DNA of 64,000 nucleotides from a bacterium (GCA_905221065.1 CAJNBS010000002.1:201135-265134); one strand, 5' to 3'; positions 15,940 to 25,185 are shown, counted from the first letter of the stretch. A program made the numbers and translations. The notes: generated from the letters alone by a model not told the origin.

Positions 15940-16899
15940 ATGAGTCAAAAGATTATTGGGATTGACCTTGGTGGAACTTCTATCAAATTTGCAATCTTAA
16001 CAACAGCAGGAGAAATCCAAGAAAAATGGTCTATCAAGACTAACATTTTGGATGAGGGAAGTCATATCGTAGATGATATGATTGAGTCTATTCAACACCG
16101 TTTGGACTTGCTTGGATTGGTAGCAGCGGATTTCCAAGGTATTGGAATGGGATCACCAGGTGTGGTTGACCGTGAAAAAGGAACTGTTATTGGTGCCTAC
16201 AACCTCAACTGGAAAACCCTTCAACCTATTAAAGAGAAAATTGAAAAAGCCTTGGGTATTCCATTCTTCATCGATAATGATGCCAACGTGGCAGCTCTTG
16301 GTGAACGCTGGATGGGTGCTGGTGATAACCAACCAGATGTTGTCTTTATGACACTTGGTACAGGTGTTGGTGGCGGTATCGTAGCAGAAGGCAAATTACT
16401 TCACGGTGTTGCTGGAGCAGCAGGTGAGCTTGGCCACATCACTGTTGACTTTGACCAACCAATCGCATGTACTTGCGGTAAGAAAGGTTGCCTTGAGACA
16501 GTCGCTTCTGCAACAGGGATTGTCAACTTGACTCGTCGCTATGCTGATGAATACGAAGGCGATGCAGCCTTGAAACGCTTGATTGATAACGGAGAAGAAG
16601 TGACAGCTAAGACTGTTTTTGACCTTGCAAAAGAAGGAGACGACCTTGCCTTGATCGTTTACCGTAACTTCTCACGTTACTTGGGAATCGCTTGTGCCAA
16701 CATCGGTTCAATTCTCAACCCATCAACAATTGTTATCGGTGGCGGTGTGTCAGCTGCGGGAGAATTTCTTCTACAAGGTGTTCAAAAAGTCTACGACGAA
16801 AATACCTTCCCACAAGTACGTACATCAACAAAATTGGCTCTTGCAACTCTAGGAAACGACGCTGGAGTAATCGGAGCAGCGTCACTTGTATTGCAATAA
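15940..16899 (+). CDS. gki: Glucokinase (ROK family)
   Basis: A 319-residue cytoplasmic sugar kinase that phosphorylates glucose with ATP. It opens with the phosphate-binding motif GIDLGGTSIKF, has DNDANVAALGE in the sugar site, and the ROK zinc motif CTCGKKGCLE (C177, C179, C184). Full family length. Two adjacent ATGs (15937, 15940) follow AAGGAG; the second gives the better 6-nt spacing. The frame is open further upstream, but that stretch covers the promoter. Used in pneumococcal sequence typing as gki. A promoter with an inverted repeat over its -35 box lies upstream and a strong terminator downstream, so it is transcribed alone. Confidence 0.95.
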   Translation: MSQKIIGIDLGGTSIKFAILTTAGEIQEKWSIKTNILDEGSHIVDDMIESIQHRLDLLGLVAADFQGIGMGSPGVVDREKGTVIGAYNLNWKTLQPIKEKIEKALGIPFFIDNDANVAALGERWMGAGDNQPDVVFMTLGTGVGGGIVAEGKLLHGVAGAAGELGHITVDFDQPIACTCGKKGCLETVASATGIVNLTRRYADEYEGDAALKRLIDNGEEVTAKTVFDLAKEGDDLALIVYRNFSRYLGIACANIGSILNPSTIVIGGGVSAAGEFLLQGVQKVYDENTFPQVRTSTKLALATLGNDAGVIGAASLVLQ

Positions 16900-16905
16900 G
16901 ATAAT

Positions 16906-16957
16906 AAAAGAGGAAAAATGCTAACCTAAAGTTAGTAATGTTCCTCTTTTCTTTTTT
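16906..16957 (+). terminator. Intrinsic terminator after gki
   Basis: AAAAGAGGAA (16906-16915) pairs with TTCCTCTTTT (16941-16950). A nested CTAAC/GTTAG stem lies inside and a T-rich tract follows. Confidence 0.85.
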
Positions 16958-16958
16958 A

Positions 16959-16967
16959 TGCTATACT
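16959..16967 (+). promoter_or_regulatory. Extended -10 promoter of thyA
   Basis: TGCTATACT follows directly on the T-tract of the gki terminator, 29 bp before the thyA start. Confidence 0.65.
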
Positions 16968-16995
16968 AGTTAGGAAATAAATGAGGTGAGAGTAA

Positions 16996-17835
16996 ATGAC
17001 AAAAGCAGATACGATTTTTAAAGAAAATATTGAACGAATCCTCAAAGACGGTGTCTTTTCTGAGCAGGCCCGTCCCAAGTACAAGGATGGAACTGTTGCT
17101 AATTCCAAGTATGTAACTGGTGCCTTTGCCGAGTATGACTTGGCCAAGGGAGAATTCCCCATCACAACCTTGCGTCCTATAGCTATCAAATCTGCCATCA
17201 AGGAAGTGCTCTGGATTTACCAAGATCAGTCTAATAGCTTAGAAGTGCTCAATGACAAGTACAATGTTCACTACTGGAATGACTGGGAAGTTGGAGATAC
17301 AGGAACCATTGGTGAGCGCTATGGTGCCGTTGTTAAGAAACATGATATCATCAATAAGCTTCTCAAACAGTTGGAAGCCAACCCTTGGAACCGCCGCAAT
17401 ATCATTTCGCTCTGGGATTACCAAGCTTTTGAGGAGACAGATGGACTGCTCCCATGCGCCTTTCAGACCATGTTTGATGTCCGCCGTGTAGATGGAGAAA
17501 TCTATCTGGATGCGACCTTGACTCAGCGTTCTAATGATATGTTGGTGGCCCACCACATCAATGCGATGCAGTATGTGGCTCTTCAAATGATGATTGCCAA
17601 GCATTTCGGCTGGAAGGTTGGGAAGTTCTTTTACTTCATCAACAACCTCCATATCTATGACAATCAATTTGAACAAGCTCAAGAATTGCTTCGTCGTGAA
17701 CCGTCTGACTGCCAACCACGTTTGGTTTTGAATGTTCCTGATGGGACTAATTTCTTTGATATCAAAGCAGAAGATTTTGAATTGGTGGATTATGATCCTG
17801 TTAAGCCGCAGTTGAAGTTTGACCTAGCTATTTAA
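16996..17835 (+). CDS. thyA: Thymidylate synthase
   Basis: A 279-residue enzyme that methylates dUMP to dTMP with methylene-tetrahydrofolate. The catalytic cysteine lies in [13 protein letters not shown], and the substrate-binding [18 protein letters not shown] and the C-terminal [15 protein letters not shown] are all intact. GAGGTGAG precedes the ATG. Transcribed alone from an extended -10 promoter. It ends at a terminator shared with the oppositely oriented DUF3042 gene. Confidence 0.95.
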   Translation: MTKADTIFKENIERILKDGVFSEQARPKYKDGTVANSKYVTGAFAEYDLAKGEFPITTLRPIAIKSAIKEVLWIYQDQSNSLEVLNDKYNVHYWNDWEVGDTGTIGERYGAVVKKHDIINKLLKQLEANPWNRRNIISLWDYQAFEETDGLLPCAFQTMFDVRRVDGEIYLDATLTQRSNDMLVAHHINAMQYVALQMMIAKHFGWKVGKFFYFINNLHIYDNQFEQAQELLRREPSDCQPRLVLNVPDGTNFFDIKAEDFELVDYDPVKPQLKFDLAI

Positions 17836-17845
17836 AAGAATAGAA

Positions 17846-17885
17846 AAAAGCAGTTGAGACAATAAATCCCAACTTCTTTTGTTTC
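17846..17885. terminator. Bidirectional terminator between thyA and DUF3042 gene
   Basis: A stem of about 14 positions (AAAAGCAGTTGAGA with TCCCAACTTCTTTT, two mismatches) is flanked by A- and T-runs on both sides. Confidence 0.7.
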
Positions 17886-18056
17886 TTAACGTGATACGCG
17901 GCGACGAGCTGCTTTTTTACGGTTTTCTTCGATGAAAGCTGCTTTTTGCTCTTCTGGTTCGATTACTTTCTTTTTAAATGCGTATACTGCGCCTGCAAGT
18001 GCAGCGACAGTTCCTGCGACACCTGTTACAAGACCTTTAGCGAATCCTTTAGCCAT
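17886..18056 (-). CDS. Small DUF3042 family protein
   Basis: A 56-residue protein, short but with all features of a real gene: AAGGAGG 7 nt before the ATG and a conserved family sequence. It begins MAKGFAKGLVTGVAGTVAAL, giving one hydrophobic segment, followed by a charged tail (EPEEQKAAFIEENRKKAA) rich in Arg and Lys at the end. DUF3042 proteins are found across lactic acid bacteria with no assigned function; the single membrane helix and basic tail suggest a membrane-associated peptide. Convergent with thyA and divergent from miaA. Confidence 0.85.
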   Translation of the reverse strand: MAKGFAKGLVTGVAGTVAALAGAVYAFKKKVIEPEEQKAAFIEENRKKAARRRVSR

Positions 18057-18081
18057 GAGTCTTCCTCCTTTATCTTCTTAA

Positions 18082-18120
18082 TCAGTCAGCCTCTTCAAGA
18101 GGTCACATTTTTCTGACTGA
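18082..18120. repeat. Nested inverted repeat between DUF3042 gene and miaA
   Basis: TCAGTCAG (18082-18089) and CTGACTGA (18113-18120) are a perfect inverted repeat enclosing a second perfect palindrome, CCTCTT-C-AAGAGG (18090-18102). In the leftward direction it would fold in the 5' leader of the DUF3042 mRNA. Confidence 0.6.
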
Positions 18121-18128
18121 CCTTTTTG

Positions 18129-18137
18129 TGTTATAAT
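18129..18137 (+). promoter_or_regulatory. Extended -10 promoter of the miaA operon
   Basis: TGTTATAAT (TGnTATAAT) at 18129-18137, 39 bp before the miaA start; the -35 is weak. Confidence 0.65.
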
Positions 18138-18176
18138 AATAGTAACGAAAAAATGGGAATTTTTCAAGGAAAAAAG

Positions 18177-19061
18177 ATGAAAACAAAAATAATTGTGATT
18201 GTTGGACCGACTGCTGTTGGAAAAACGTCTCTTGCCATTGAAGTGGCCAAGCACTTTGGTGGGGAAGTTGTGAGCGGTGATAGTCAGCAGGTTTACCGAG
18301 GTCTAGATATTGGGACGGCGAAGGCTAGCCCAGAGGAGCAGGCAGCTGTTCCCCATCATTTAATCGATGTTAGAGAGGTAACCGAGTCTTACTCGGCTTT
18401 TGATTTTGTTTCAGAAGCTAAGATAGCTATTGAGGATATTAACAGCCGTGGCAATCTAGCCATTATCGCTGGTGGGACTGGACTTTATATTCAGAGCTTG
18501 CTTGAAGGCTATCACCTGGGCGGGGAGACTCCTCATGAGGAGATTTTAGCCTATCGGGCTAGTTTGGAGCCTTATACAGATGAGGAATTAACCCATCTTG
18601 TGGAGCAATCAGGCCTTGAAATTCCTCAGTTTAATCGTCGTCGCGCTATGCGTGCCTTGGAAATAGCCCATTTTGGTCAGGATTTGGAAAATCAGGAAAG
18701 TCCTTATGAACCACTGATTATCTGCTTGGATGATGAACGCAGTCAGCTTTATGAACGAATCAATCATCGAGTGGATTTGATGTTTGAGGCTGGGCTTTTG
18801 GATGAGGCTAAGTGGCTTTTTGACCATTACCCTGATGTGCAGGCGGCTAAAGGAATTGGTTACAAGGAACTCTTTCCTTATTTCCGTGGAGAGCAATCCT
18901 TAGAGGAAGTTAGTGAGAGTCTTAAACAGGCGACCCGTCGTTTTGCCAAGCGTCAGTTGACCTGGTTCCGTAATCGCATGCAGGTCACCTTTTATCAGAT
19001 TGGAGAGTCTGGTGTGCAAGACCGTATTTTTAGCCAGATAGAGGAGTTTTTAGATGATTGA
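18177..19061 (+). CDS. miaA: tRNA dimethylallyltransferase
   Basis: A 294-residue enzyme that adds a dimethylallyl group to A37 of tRNAs reading UNN codons. The P-loop GPTAVGKT lies at residues 10-17; [17 protein letters not shown] and GGTGLYIQS follow. AAGGA lies 6 nt before the ATG at 18177, which gives the usual family length; the frame is open for 17 more codons upstream but that part covers the promoter. First gene of miaA-hflX-(unknown)-rnz-SDR; its stop overlaps the hflX start by 8 bp. Confidence 0.95.
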   Translation: MKTKIIVIVGPTAVGKTSLAIEVAKHFGGEVVSGDSQQVYRGLDIGTAKASPEEQAAVPHHLIDVREVTESYSAFDFVSEAKIAIEDINSRGNLAIIAGGTGLYIQSLLEGYHLGGETPHEEILAYRASLEPYTDEELTHLVEQSGLEIPQFNRRRAMRALEIAHFGQDLENQESPYEPLIICLDDERSQLYERINHRVDLMFEAGLLDEAKWLFDHYPDVQAAKGIGYKELFPYFRGEQSLEEVSESLKQATRRFAKRQLTWFRNRMQVTFYQIGESGVQDRIFSQIEEFLDD

Positions 19062-20292
19062 TACGGAGAAAAAAGAGGAGCGCGTCTTGCTCATCGGTGT
19101 GGAATTGCAGGGCATGGACAATTTTGATCTCTCTATGGAAGAATTGGCCAGTCTAGCTAAGACAGCTGGGGCAGTCGTTGTAGATAGCTACAGACAAAAA
19201 CGTGAAAAGTATGACTCCAAGACCTTCGTCGGATCTGGTAAGTTGGAAGAAATTGCGCTCATGGTGGATGCAGAAGAGATTACCACTGTCATTGTCAATA
19301 ACCGCTTGACTCCGCGACAAAATGTCAATCTGGAGGAAGTTCTGGGTGTCAAGGTCATTGACCGTATGCAGTTGATTTTGGATATCTTTGCTATGCGGGC
19401 TCGAAGCCATGAAGGGAAGCTCCAAGTGCATTTGGCTCAGTTAAAATATCTCTTGCCACGCTTGGTTGGTCAGGGAATTATGCTCAGCCGTCAGGCAGGG
19501 GGAATTGGTTCCCGTGGACCTGGTGAAAGCCAGCTGGAACTGAACCGTCGTAGTGTACGTAATCAAATCACAGATATCGAGCGTCAGCTCAAGGTGGTTG
19601 AGAAAAATCGGGCCACAGTCAGAGAAAAACGTCTGGAATCGAGCACCTTTAAGATTGGTTTGATTGGTTATACCAATGCTGGGAAGTCAACTATCATGAA
19701 CACCTTGACCAGTAAGACCCAGTATGAGGCTGACGAGCTATTTGCGACTCTAGATGCGACGACTAAGAGTATCCATCTGGGAGGCAATCTCCAGGTAACC
19801 TTGACAGATACGGTGGGCTTTATCCAAGATTTGCCGACAGAGTTGGTGTCTAGTTTCAAGTCAACCTTGGAAGAAAGCAAGCATGTGGATCTTCTGGTGC
19901 ATGTCATCGATGCCAGCAATCCTTACCACGAGGAGCATGAAAAAACGGTTCTGTCCATCATGAAAGACTTAGACATGGAAGATATTCCTCGCCTGACCCT
20001 TTATAATAAAGCCGATTTGGTGGAGGATTTCACGCCTACCCAAACGCCTTATGCCCTCATTTCTGCCAAGTCTGAGGATAGTCGTGAGAATTTGCAGACT
20101 TTGTTTTTAGAGAAAATCAAGGATATTTTTGAGAGATTTACCCTGCGCGTGCCTTTTTCAAAGTCTTACAAGATACATGATTTAGAAAGTGTTGCGATTC
20201 TGGAAGAACGCGATTATCAAGATGACGGAGAAGTCATTACAGGCTACATTTCTGAGAAAAACAAATGGAGGTTAGAAGAATTTTATGACTGA
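19054..20292 (+). CDS. hflX: Ribosome-associated GTPase HflX
   Basis: A 412-residue GTPase that splits stalled 70S ribosomes. The N-terminal HflX domain holds the Gly-rich [18 protein letters not shown]. The G domain starts near residue 200 with P-loop GYTNAGKST (about 205-213), then [10 protein letters not shown] (G3) and NKAD (G4). Neighbouring miaA and hflX is a widely conserved arrangement. Overlaps the following gene by 8 bp. Confidence 0.95.
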   Translation: MIDTEKKEERVLLIGVELQGMDNFDLSMEELASLAKTAGAVVVDSYRQKREKYDSKTFVGSGKLEEIALMVDAEEITTVIVNNRLTPRQNVNLEEVLGVKVIDRMQLILDIFAMRARSHEGKLQVHLAQLKYLLPRLVGQGIMLSRQAGGIGSRGPGESQLELNRRSVRNQITDIERQLKVVEKNRATVREKRLESSTFKIGLIGYTNAGKSTIMNTLTSKTQYEADELFATLDATTKSIHLGGNLQVTLTDTVGFIQDLPTELVSSFKSTLEESKHVDLLVHVIDASNPYHEEHEKTVLSIMKDLDMEDIPRLTLYNKADLVEDFTPTQTPYALISAKSEDSRENLQTLFLEKIKDIFERFTLRVPFSKSYKIHDLESVAILEERDYQDDGEVITGYISEKNKWRLEEFYD

Positions 20293-20908
20293 TATTAAAA
20301 CGTTGGCTCTAAAGTATGGAGGTTATACAAGTCTGGATAAGGTCTATCTGGATCAACTTCTAGCTGGTAAAACAGAGCAGGAGCAGTTGGCTCTCATCAC
20401 ACCTCCGCCTAGTGTAGTCAATGCCTACTTTGCTGAACTCTACCAGAAAAAGAGTCCTGAGGCTGCGACGGATTATTTTGCGGAACTCAGTAAGGAACTG
20501 AATCTTTACAATGCTGAGCCAAATTTTACTCTCGAAAACAAGCCTTTTATTCGTCTTAACCTATCTGGTAAATCTTTTGGTTTTTGCTATGTGAGAGATG
20601 GTCTGGGTCGAATTTTCTCTGAACATGAGGAAGCAATTTCAGATGACTTGCTTTTTGAGATTGCGCAAATTTTCCCCCATCAACTGGTCTTTGAAGAGTC
20701 TGGTAAGATTTACATGAAGCCTGTCGGAGATGAGGAAGTTGTTAGTGTGGAGAGTCTCACAGCTTTGACGGATTTAGAAAGCTTGGCTGATGGTTGCAAA
20801 CGTCTCAAAGGCTACAGCCAAGAGGATTTACTGCAAGAAGCTGCTGCTTTTTCCGGCAAGCGCTATTTCCGATCGGAAAACCGCACAGCTATGTTATATA
20901 TTGATTAA
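20285..20908 (+). CDS. Conserved hypothetical protein in the miaA-rnz operon
   Basis: A 207-residue soluble protein whose family I do not recognise. No signal peptide, membrane segment or known catalytic motif is visible; it is acidic and mostly helical-looking, with [19 protein letters not shown] near the start and [18 protein letters not shown] at the end. The start overlaps hflX (8 bp) and rnz follows 14 bp after the stop, so it is co-translated with RNA-processing enzymes, which hints at a housekeeping role. Function unassigned. Confidence 0.8.
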   Translation: MTDIKTLALKYGGYTSLDKVYLDQLLAGKTEQEQLALITPPPSVVNAYFAELYQKKSPEAATDYFAELSKELNLYNAEPNFTLENKPFIRLNLSGKSFGFCYVRDGLGRIFSEHEEAISDDLLFEIAQIFPHQLVFEESGKIYMKPVGDEEVVSVESLTALTDLESLADGCKRLKGYSQEDLLQEAAAFSGKRYFRSENRTAMLYID

Positions 20909-20922
20909 TTAGAAAGTATCGA

Positions 20923-21852
20923 ATGGATATTCAATTTTTAGGAACAGGGGCTGGTCAGCCCTCTAAAGCCCGCAATGTTTCAAGTCTCGCCCTGAAACTC
21001 TTGGACGAGATTAACGAAGTTTGGCTCTTTGACTGTGGAGAAGGAACGCAAAATCGTATTCTGGAAACCACAATTCGACCACGTAAGGTCAGCAAAATCT
21101 TTATCACTCACTTGCACGGAGACCACATTTTTGGCTTGCCAGGTTTCCTTTCTAGTCGTGCCTTTCAGGCCAATGAAGAGCAGACAGATTTGGAAATCTA
21201 TGGCCCGCAAGGTATCAAGTCCTTTGTCTTAACCAGTCTTCGTGTGTCAGGTTCTCGTTTGCCCTACCGTATTCATTTTCACGAGTTTGACCAAGATTCT
21301 CTAGGTAAAATCCTTGAGACCGATAAATTCACTGTGTATGCAGAGGAGTTGGACCACACTATTTTCTGTGTTGGTTATCGTGTCATGCAAAAGGACCTAG
21401 AAGGAACGCTGGATGCTGAAAAACTCAAGGCAGCTGGTGTCCCATTTGGCCCTCTTTTTGGAAAAATCAAAAACGGTCAAGACGTTGTTCTTGAAGATGG
21501 TACTGAAATCAAGGCGGCTGACTATATCTCAGCACCACGACCTGGTAAGATTATTACTATTCTGGGTGACACCCGCAAAACTAATGCCAGTGTGCGTCTG
21601 GCAGTTAATGCTGATGTCTTGGTTCATGAGTCGACTTATGGCAAGGGTGATGAAAAAATTGCCTGCAATCACGGCCACTCAACCAACATGCAGGCAGCGG
21701 AGGTCGCAGTAGAAGCAGGTGCCAAACGCCTTCTGCTCAACCACATCAGTGCCCGTTTTCTCTCAAAAGATATCAGCAAACTCAAAAAAGACGCTGCCAC
21801 AATTTTTGAAAATGTGCATGTGGTCAAAGACTTGGAAGAAGTGGAAATCTAA
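20923..21852 (+). CDS. rnz: Ribonuclease Z (tRNA 3' endonuclease)
   Basis: A 309-residue metallo-beta-lactamase-fold nuclease that trims the 3' trailer of tRNA precursors. The metal motif [13 protein letters not shown] (near residues 60-72) is intact, as are GDTRKT and HESTY further on and the late histidine in LNHISARF. Full length for the long bacterial form (ElaC type). Fits a tRNA-maturation operon with miaA. AGAAAG precedes the ATG. Confidence 0.95.
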   Translation: MDIQFLGTGAGQPSKARNVSSLALKLLDEINEVWLFDCGEGTQNRILETTIRPRKVSKIFITHLHGDHIFGLPGFLSSRAFQANEEQTDLEIYGPQGIKSFVLTSLRVSGSRLPYRIHFHEFDQDSLGKILETDKFTVYAEELDHTIFCVGYRVMQKDLEGTLDAEKLKAAGVPFGPLFGKIKNGQDVVLEDGTEIKAADYISAPRPGKIITILGDTRKTNASVRLAVNADVLVHESTYGKGDEKIACNHGHSTNMQAAEVAVEAGAKRLLLNHISARFLSKDISKLKKDAATIFENVHVVKDLEEVEI

Positions 21853-21872
21853 AACATTGAGGAAGGATAAGT

Positions 21873-22628
21873 ATGCCTACTATTCTCATTACCGGAGCTA
21901 GCGGTGGTCTAGCCCAAGAAATGGTCAAACTCCTGCCAGATGACCAGCTCATCTTGCTTGGTAGAAATAAGGAAAAATTAGCTCAACTCTACGGAAATCA
22001 TCCCCATGCAGAATTAATTGAAATCGACATTACCGATGATTCGGCCTTAGAATCTCTGGTAGCAGACCTCTATCTCCGTTATGGCAAGATTGATGTCTTG
22101 ATTAACAACGCTGGTTACGGGATTTTTGAAGAATTTGACCTGATTTCTGACCAAGATATTCACCAGATGTTTGAGGTCAATACCTTTGCCTTGATGAATC
22201 TATCTCGTAGCCTTGCAGCTCGTATGAAGGAAAGCCGAAAAGGCCATATTATCAATATCGTCAGCATGGCAGGTTTGATCGCTACTGGCAAGTCCAGCCT
22301 TTACTCAGCGACCAAGTTTGCAGCCATCGGTTTTTCAAATGCTCTACGCCTAGAACTTATGTCCTACGGTGTTTATGTGACGACGGTCAATCCAGGACCA
22401 ATCCGTACAGGATTTTTTGACCAAGCTGACCCAGATGGTACCTATCTCAAGTCTGTTGACCGCTTCCTGCTAGAACCGGATGCAGTAGCTAAAAAGATTG
22501 TCAAGATTATGGGAAAAAACAAACGAGAACTCAATCTCCCAGTTTTGTTGAACCTAGCCCATAAGTTTTATACCCTCTTTCCTAAGTTAGCTGATAAGTT
22601 GGCAGGGGAGACTTTTAATTATAAATAA
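21873..22628 (+). CDS. Short-chain dehydrogenase/reductase
   Basis: A 251-residue classical SDR. The NAD(P)-binding TGASGGLAQEM at the N-terminus, NNAGYG, the catalytic serine in VSMAGL and the YSATK motif (Tyr and Lys) are all present, followed by a substrate loop PGPIRTGFFDQ. The substrate cannot be told. Last gene of the miaA operon; GAGGAAGG precedes the ATG and a strong hairpin follows the stop. Confidence 0.88.
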   Translation: MPTILITGASGGLAQEMVKLLPDDQLILLGRNKEKLAQLYGNHPHAELIEIDITDDSALESLVADLYLRYGKIDVLINNAGYGIFEEFDLISDQDIHQMFEVNTFALMNLSRSLAARMKESRKGHIINIVSMAGLIATGKSSLYSATKFAAIGFSNALRLELMSYGVYVTTVNPGPIRTGFFDQADPDGTYLKSVDRFLLEPDAVAKKIVKIMGKNKRELNLPVLLNLAHKFYTLFPKLADKLAGETFNYK

Positions 22629-22629
22629 A

Positions 22630-22680
22630 AAGAACCAATGCGTAGGTTGTTGCTGGCCTACATATTGGTTCTTATTATTT
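22630..22680. terminator. Bidirectional terminator between SDR gene and lysR
   Basis: AAGAACCAAT (22630-22639) pairs with ATTGGTTCTT (22664-22673), with an inner TAGG/CCTA stem; T/A tracts lie on both sides. Confidence 0.85.
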
Positions 22681-22681
22681 C

Positions 22682-23590
22682 TCAACTATCAAACTGGACT
22701 TCTTCTAGTAGATAGTCGATAAAGCGTTCGCCCATCTTAGACAAGCTGGTTTTTTCATGCTGGATATAGACCAGCTCAATGGGGTCGTCAATATCCAATG
22801 GGATGGAAACGATGTTGTCTCCGTTGAGATTACTGTTCAAAATCCCTGTCGCAATGGTATAACCATCCAAACCAATCAAGAGGTTAAAGAGGGTGGCACG
22901 GTCACTGACTACGATGGATTTTTTGTGGTGCTCTTGGGAAAGGATCTCCTCTGAGAAGTAGAAGGAATTGTGCGTCCCCTGGTCATAGCTGAGGTAAGGG
23001 AAGTTTTCCAAATCAGACAGTTTTACCTTGTCTTTCTTTGCCAGAGGATTGGTCTTGCTGACAAAGATATGGGGTTGAGCTGTGAAAAGATGGTGAGCTA
23101 GCAGGTGGTTGTCATCCAGCATTTTTGTTAAAACATCACGGTTGTAGCTGTTTAAGAAGAGGACACCGACCTCACTACGGAAGTTCTTGACGTCGTCGAT
23201 AATCTCCCAAGTCCGTGTTTCACGAAGGAAGAGCTCGTATTTTTCCATATCGCTTTTCTTGAGTAACGATACAAAGGCGTTGACCACAAAGGCATAGTGC
23301 TGGGAGGACACGCTAAAGAGTTCGCGGTGGGCGACAGGATTTTTATAGCGTTCTTCAAGAAGCTGAGTTTGCTCGACAACCTGACGGGCATAGGAGAGAA
23401 ACTCCATGCCATCACGGGTCAAGGTAATACCCTTGGGATTGCGGATAAAGATTTCAATGCCCATTTCATTTTCCAAATCTCTCACAGCATTGGAAAGACT
23501 AGGTTGGGTGATAAAGAGCTGCTTGGCTGCCTCATTCATGGAGCCAGTTTCGACGATTTTGATAATATAATGTAATTGTTGAATTCTCAT
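22682..23590 (-). CDS. LysR-family transcriptional regulator
   Basis: A 302-residue LysR-type regulator: an N-terminal winged helix-turn-helix (MRIQQLHYIIKIVETGSM...FITQPSLSNAVRDLE) and a C-terminal periplasmic-binding-like effector domain. Family members in streptococci (CpsY/MetR-like) control methionine uptake or surface traits; the target here is unknown. The frame extends 46 codons upstream, but the ATG at 23590 fits family alignments. No Shine-Dalgarno sequence is present and a TGGTACAAT box ends 6 nt before the ATG, so the mRNA is probably leaderless. Divergent from yqgQ. Confidence 0.88.
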   Translation of the reverse strand: MRIQQLHYIIKIVETGSMNEAAKQLFITQPSLSNAVRDLENEMGIEIFIRNPKGITLTRDGMEFLSYARQVVEQTQLLEERYKNPVAHRELFSVSSQHYAFVVNAFVSLLKKSDMEKYELFLRETRTWEIIDDVKNFRSEVGVLFLNSYNRDVLTKMLDDNHLLAHHLFTAQPHIFVSKTNPLAKKDKVKLSDLENFPYLSYDQGTHNSFYFSEEILSQEHHKKSIVVSDRATLFNLLIGLDGYTIATGILNSNLNGDNIVSIPLDIDDPIELVYIQHEKTSLSKMGERFIDYLLEEVQFDS

Positions 23591-23596
23591 GTTTTT

Positions 23597-23605
23597 ATTG
23601 TACCA
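23597..23605 (-). promoter_or_regulatory. Extended -10 promoter of lysR, 6 nt before the start codon
   Basis: On the minus strand TGGTACAAT occupies 23605 to 23597; the ATG starts at 23590. Predicted transcription start and start codon coincide. Confidence 0.65.
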
Positions 23606-23665
23606 CACTTGCGTCAGAATCGCCAAAGAAGATAGGAAAATCAGGAGCATTGTGTAAGTCTCTTC

Positions 23666-23694
23666 TTGAAAAAAACATAAAATTTTGCTAGAAT
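23666..23694 (+). promoter_or_regulatory. Promoter of yqgQ-rhodanese operon
   Basis: TTGAAA (23666-23671), 17-bp spacer, TAGAAT (23689-23694) with TG at 23686-23687. The conserved ATG lies at 23702, 7 nt after the -10 box. Confidence 0.75.
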
Positions 23695-23701
23695 GAGTCT
23701 T

Positions 23702-23923
23702 ATGAAAACATTCTATGATGTGCAGCAATTCCTCAAACGATTTGGTATTATTGTTTACATGGGAAAACGCTTATATGATATTGAACTGATGAAGCTGGAA
23801 CTCTCTCGGATTTACGATGCAGGGTTGATGGACAAACTAGACTATCTAGAAGCAGAAGCGGTTCTTCGCAGAGAGCACAAGGTAGAATTGGATTATATTG
23901 AGAAAAATGGAGAAAAGAACTAA
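23702..23923 (+). CDS. yqgQ: YqgQ-family small protein (DUF910)
   Basis: A 73-residue cytoplasmic helical protein of the YqgQ family (DUF910), often next to glucokinase or rhodanese genes in Bacilli; function unknown, a nucleic-acid-binding role has been suggested from structure. It begins MKTFYDVQQFLKRFG, which matches the family start, so the ATG at 23702 is used although an in-frame ATG lies at 23693 within the -10 box. No ribosome-binding site: the mRNA is predicted leaderless. Stop overlaps the next ATG (TAATG). Confidence 0.85.
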   Translation: MKTFYDVQQFLKRFGIIVYMGKRLYDIELMKLELSRIYDAGLMDKLDYLEAEAVLRREHKVELDYIEKNGEKN

Positions 23924-24306
23924 TGGTTACTTGGATTTTGTGGGCACTTATACTAGCAATGTTGGCGTGGATGGGCTTTAACTATCTTCGTATTCGCCGT
24001 GCGGCTAAAATTGTGGACAATGAGGAATTTGAAGCCTTGATTCGTACGGGTCAATTGATTGATTTGCGCGACCCAGCTGAATTCCACAGAAAACATATCC
24101 TTGGGGCCCGCAATATTCCTTCAAGTCAGTTGAAGACTAGTCTTGCAGCCCTTCGTAAGGATAAACCTGTCCTTCTCTACGAAAACCAACGTGCGCAACG
24201 TGTCACAAATACGGCCCTTTACTTGAAAAAACAAGGTTTTTCTGAGATTTATATCCTTTCTTATGGTTTGGATTCTTGGAAAGGGAAAGTCAAAGTTGAG
24301 AAATAA
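23923..24306 (+). CDS. Membrane-anchored rhodanese-like protein lacking the active-site cysteine
   Basis: A 127-residue protein with one N-terminal membrane helix (about 4-22) and a rhodanese fold (about 33-125): LIDLRDPAEFHRKHILGARNIP is canonical. The active-site loop reads LLYENQRAQR where active rhodaneses have C-x-x-G-x-R, so the catalytic cysteine is absent and sulfur transfer is unlikely. It probably serves as a binding or scaffold domain. Overlaps yqgQ by 1 bp (TAATG), so the pair is translationally coupled. Confidence 0.85.
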   Translation: MVTWILWALILAMLAWMGFNYLRIRRAAKIVDNEEFEALIRTGQLIDLRDPAEFHRKHILGARNIPSSQLKTSLAALRKDKPVLLYENQRAQRVTNTALYLKKQGFSEIYILSYGLDSWKGKVKVEK

Positions 24307-24312
24307 GAAAAC

Positions 24313-24342
24313 GAGCTTGGATATTTTCCGAGCTCATTTTTT
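24313..24342. terminator. Terminator between rhodanese gene and pseudouridine synthase gene
   Basis: GAGCTTGGA (24313-24321) pairs with TCCGAGCTC (24327-24335), followed by six Ts. It overlaps the end of the opposing gene. Confidence 0.8.
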
Positions 24343-25066
24343 AACCACTTTTTCTGAGAAATTCACGAATGCTTGCCAATTCTTCCGAGTTTAGGGGGCG
24401 ATAATCTCCTTCTTTTAGATTCTCATCCAAACTCCAAGGCCCAAAATGAGTACGTTTGAGAGAGGTGACTTTGACACCAACTGAGAGGAACATTTTCTTG
24501 ACTTGATGAAATTTTCCTTCTGAAATAGTGATAGAAGCTTGACTGAGGGAAGGACTTGCGGATAGAATTTCTAGTCTAGAAGGTTTACAGACAGTACCAT
24601 CTAAAAAGACAATTCCCTTTTGAAAGGCTTGGATATGGTCAGGTGTCAGGAGTCCATTAACCTCAACTTGGTAGGTCTTATCGACATGATACTGAGGATG
24701 AAGGAGTTGAAAACCCAAGGGACCGTTATCGGTCAAGAGGAGAAGACCAGTCGTATCTCGGTCCAGTCGGCCGATGGCATAGAGCTTGTCAGACTGGATG
24801 TCAGGTGGAAGGAGGTCCATGACGGTTGGAAGTTCCTTGTCTTTATTGGCTGTCACGACACCAGCAGGTTTATGAAGCATAAGGTAGGTGTGCTCATAGA
24901 CTTGAATGATTCGGTCCTGAAAAAGGAGTTCTTGTAGCCCTGTATCGATATTCTGAGCTAGGGAGCGGGCTGGGCAACCATCAACTAGAATTTCCCCTTT
25001 AAGAATTGCTTGTTTCATGGACTTTCGGCTGATTTTTTCTTGGGCTAATAAATTATCTAAACGCAT
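24341..25066 (-). CDS. rsuA: 16S rRNA pseudouridine synthase (RsuA/RluB family)
   Basis: A 241-residue pseudouridine synthase. An N-terminal S4 RNA-binding domain (MRLDNLLAQEKISRKSM) is followed by the catalytic motif GRLDRDTTGLLLLTDNG with the essential aspartate in RLDRDT. Closest to RsuA, which modifies U516 of 16S rRNA; RluB-type specificity cannot be excluded. Transcribed alone on the minus strand, divergent from typA. Confidence 0.9.
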   Translation of the reverse strand: MRLDNLLAQEKISRKSMKQAILKGEILVDGCPARSLAQNIDTGLQELLFQDRIIQVYEHTYLMLHKPAGVVTANKDKELPTVMDLLPPDIQSDKLYAIGRLDRDTTGLLLLTDNGPLGFQLLHPQYHVDKTYQVEVNGLLTPDHIQAFQKGIVFLDGTVCKPSRLEILSASPSLSQASITISEGKFHQVKKMFLSVGVKVTSLKRTHFGPWSLDENLKEGDYRPLNSEELASIREFLRKSG

Positions 25067-25176
25067 ACTGTGCCTATCTTATCATAAGTTGCTTGCTTTG
25101 AAAAGGCTTGACGTGAAAAGAAAAGCAGAGTGAAAACATTTACACTTGCTTGAGTTATGTTATTTACTTGAAAATA

Positions 25177-25185
25177 TGGTATAAT
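25177..25185 (+). promoter_or_regulatory. Extended -10 promoter of typA
   Basis: TGGTATAAT (TGnTATAAT), 42 bp before the start codon. Confidence 0.65.
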
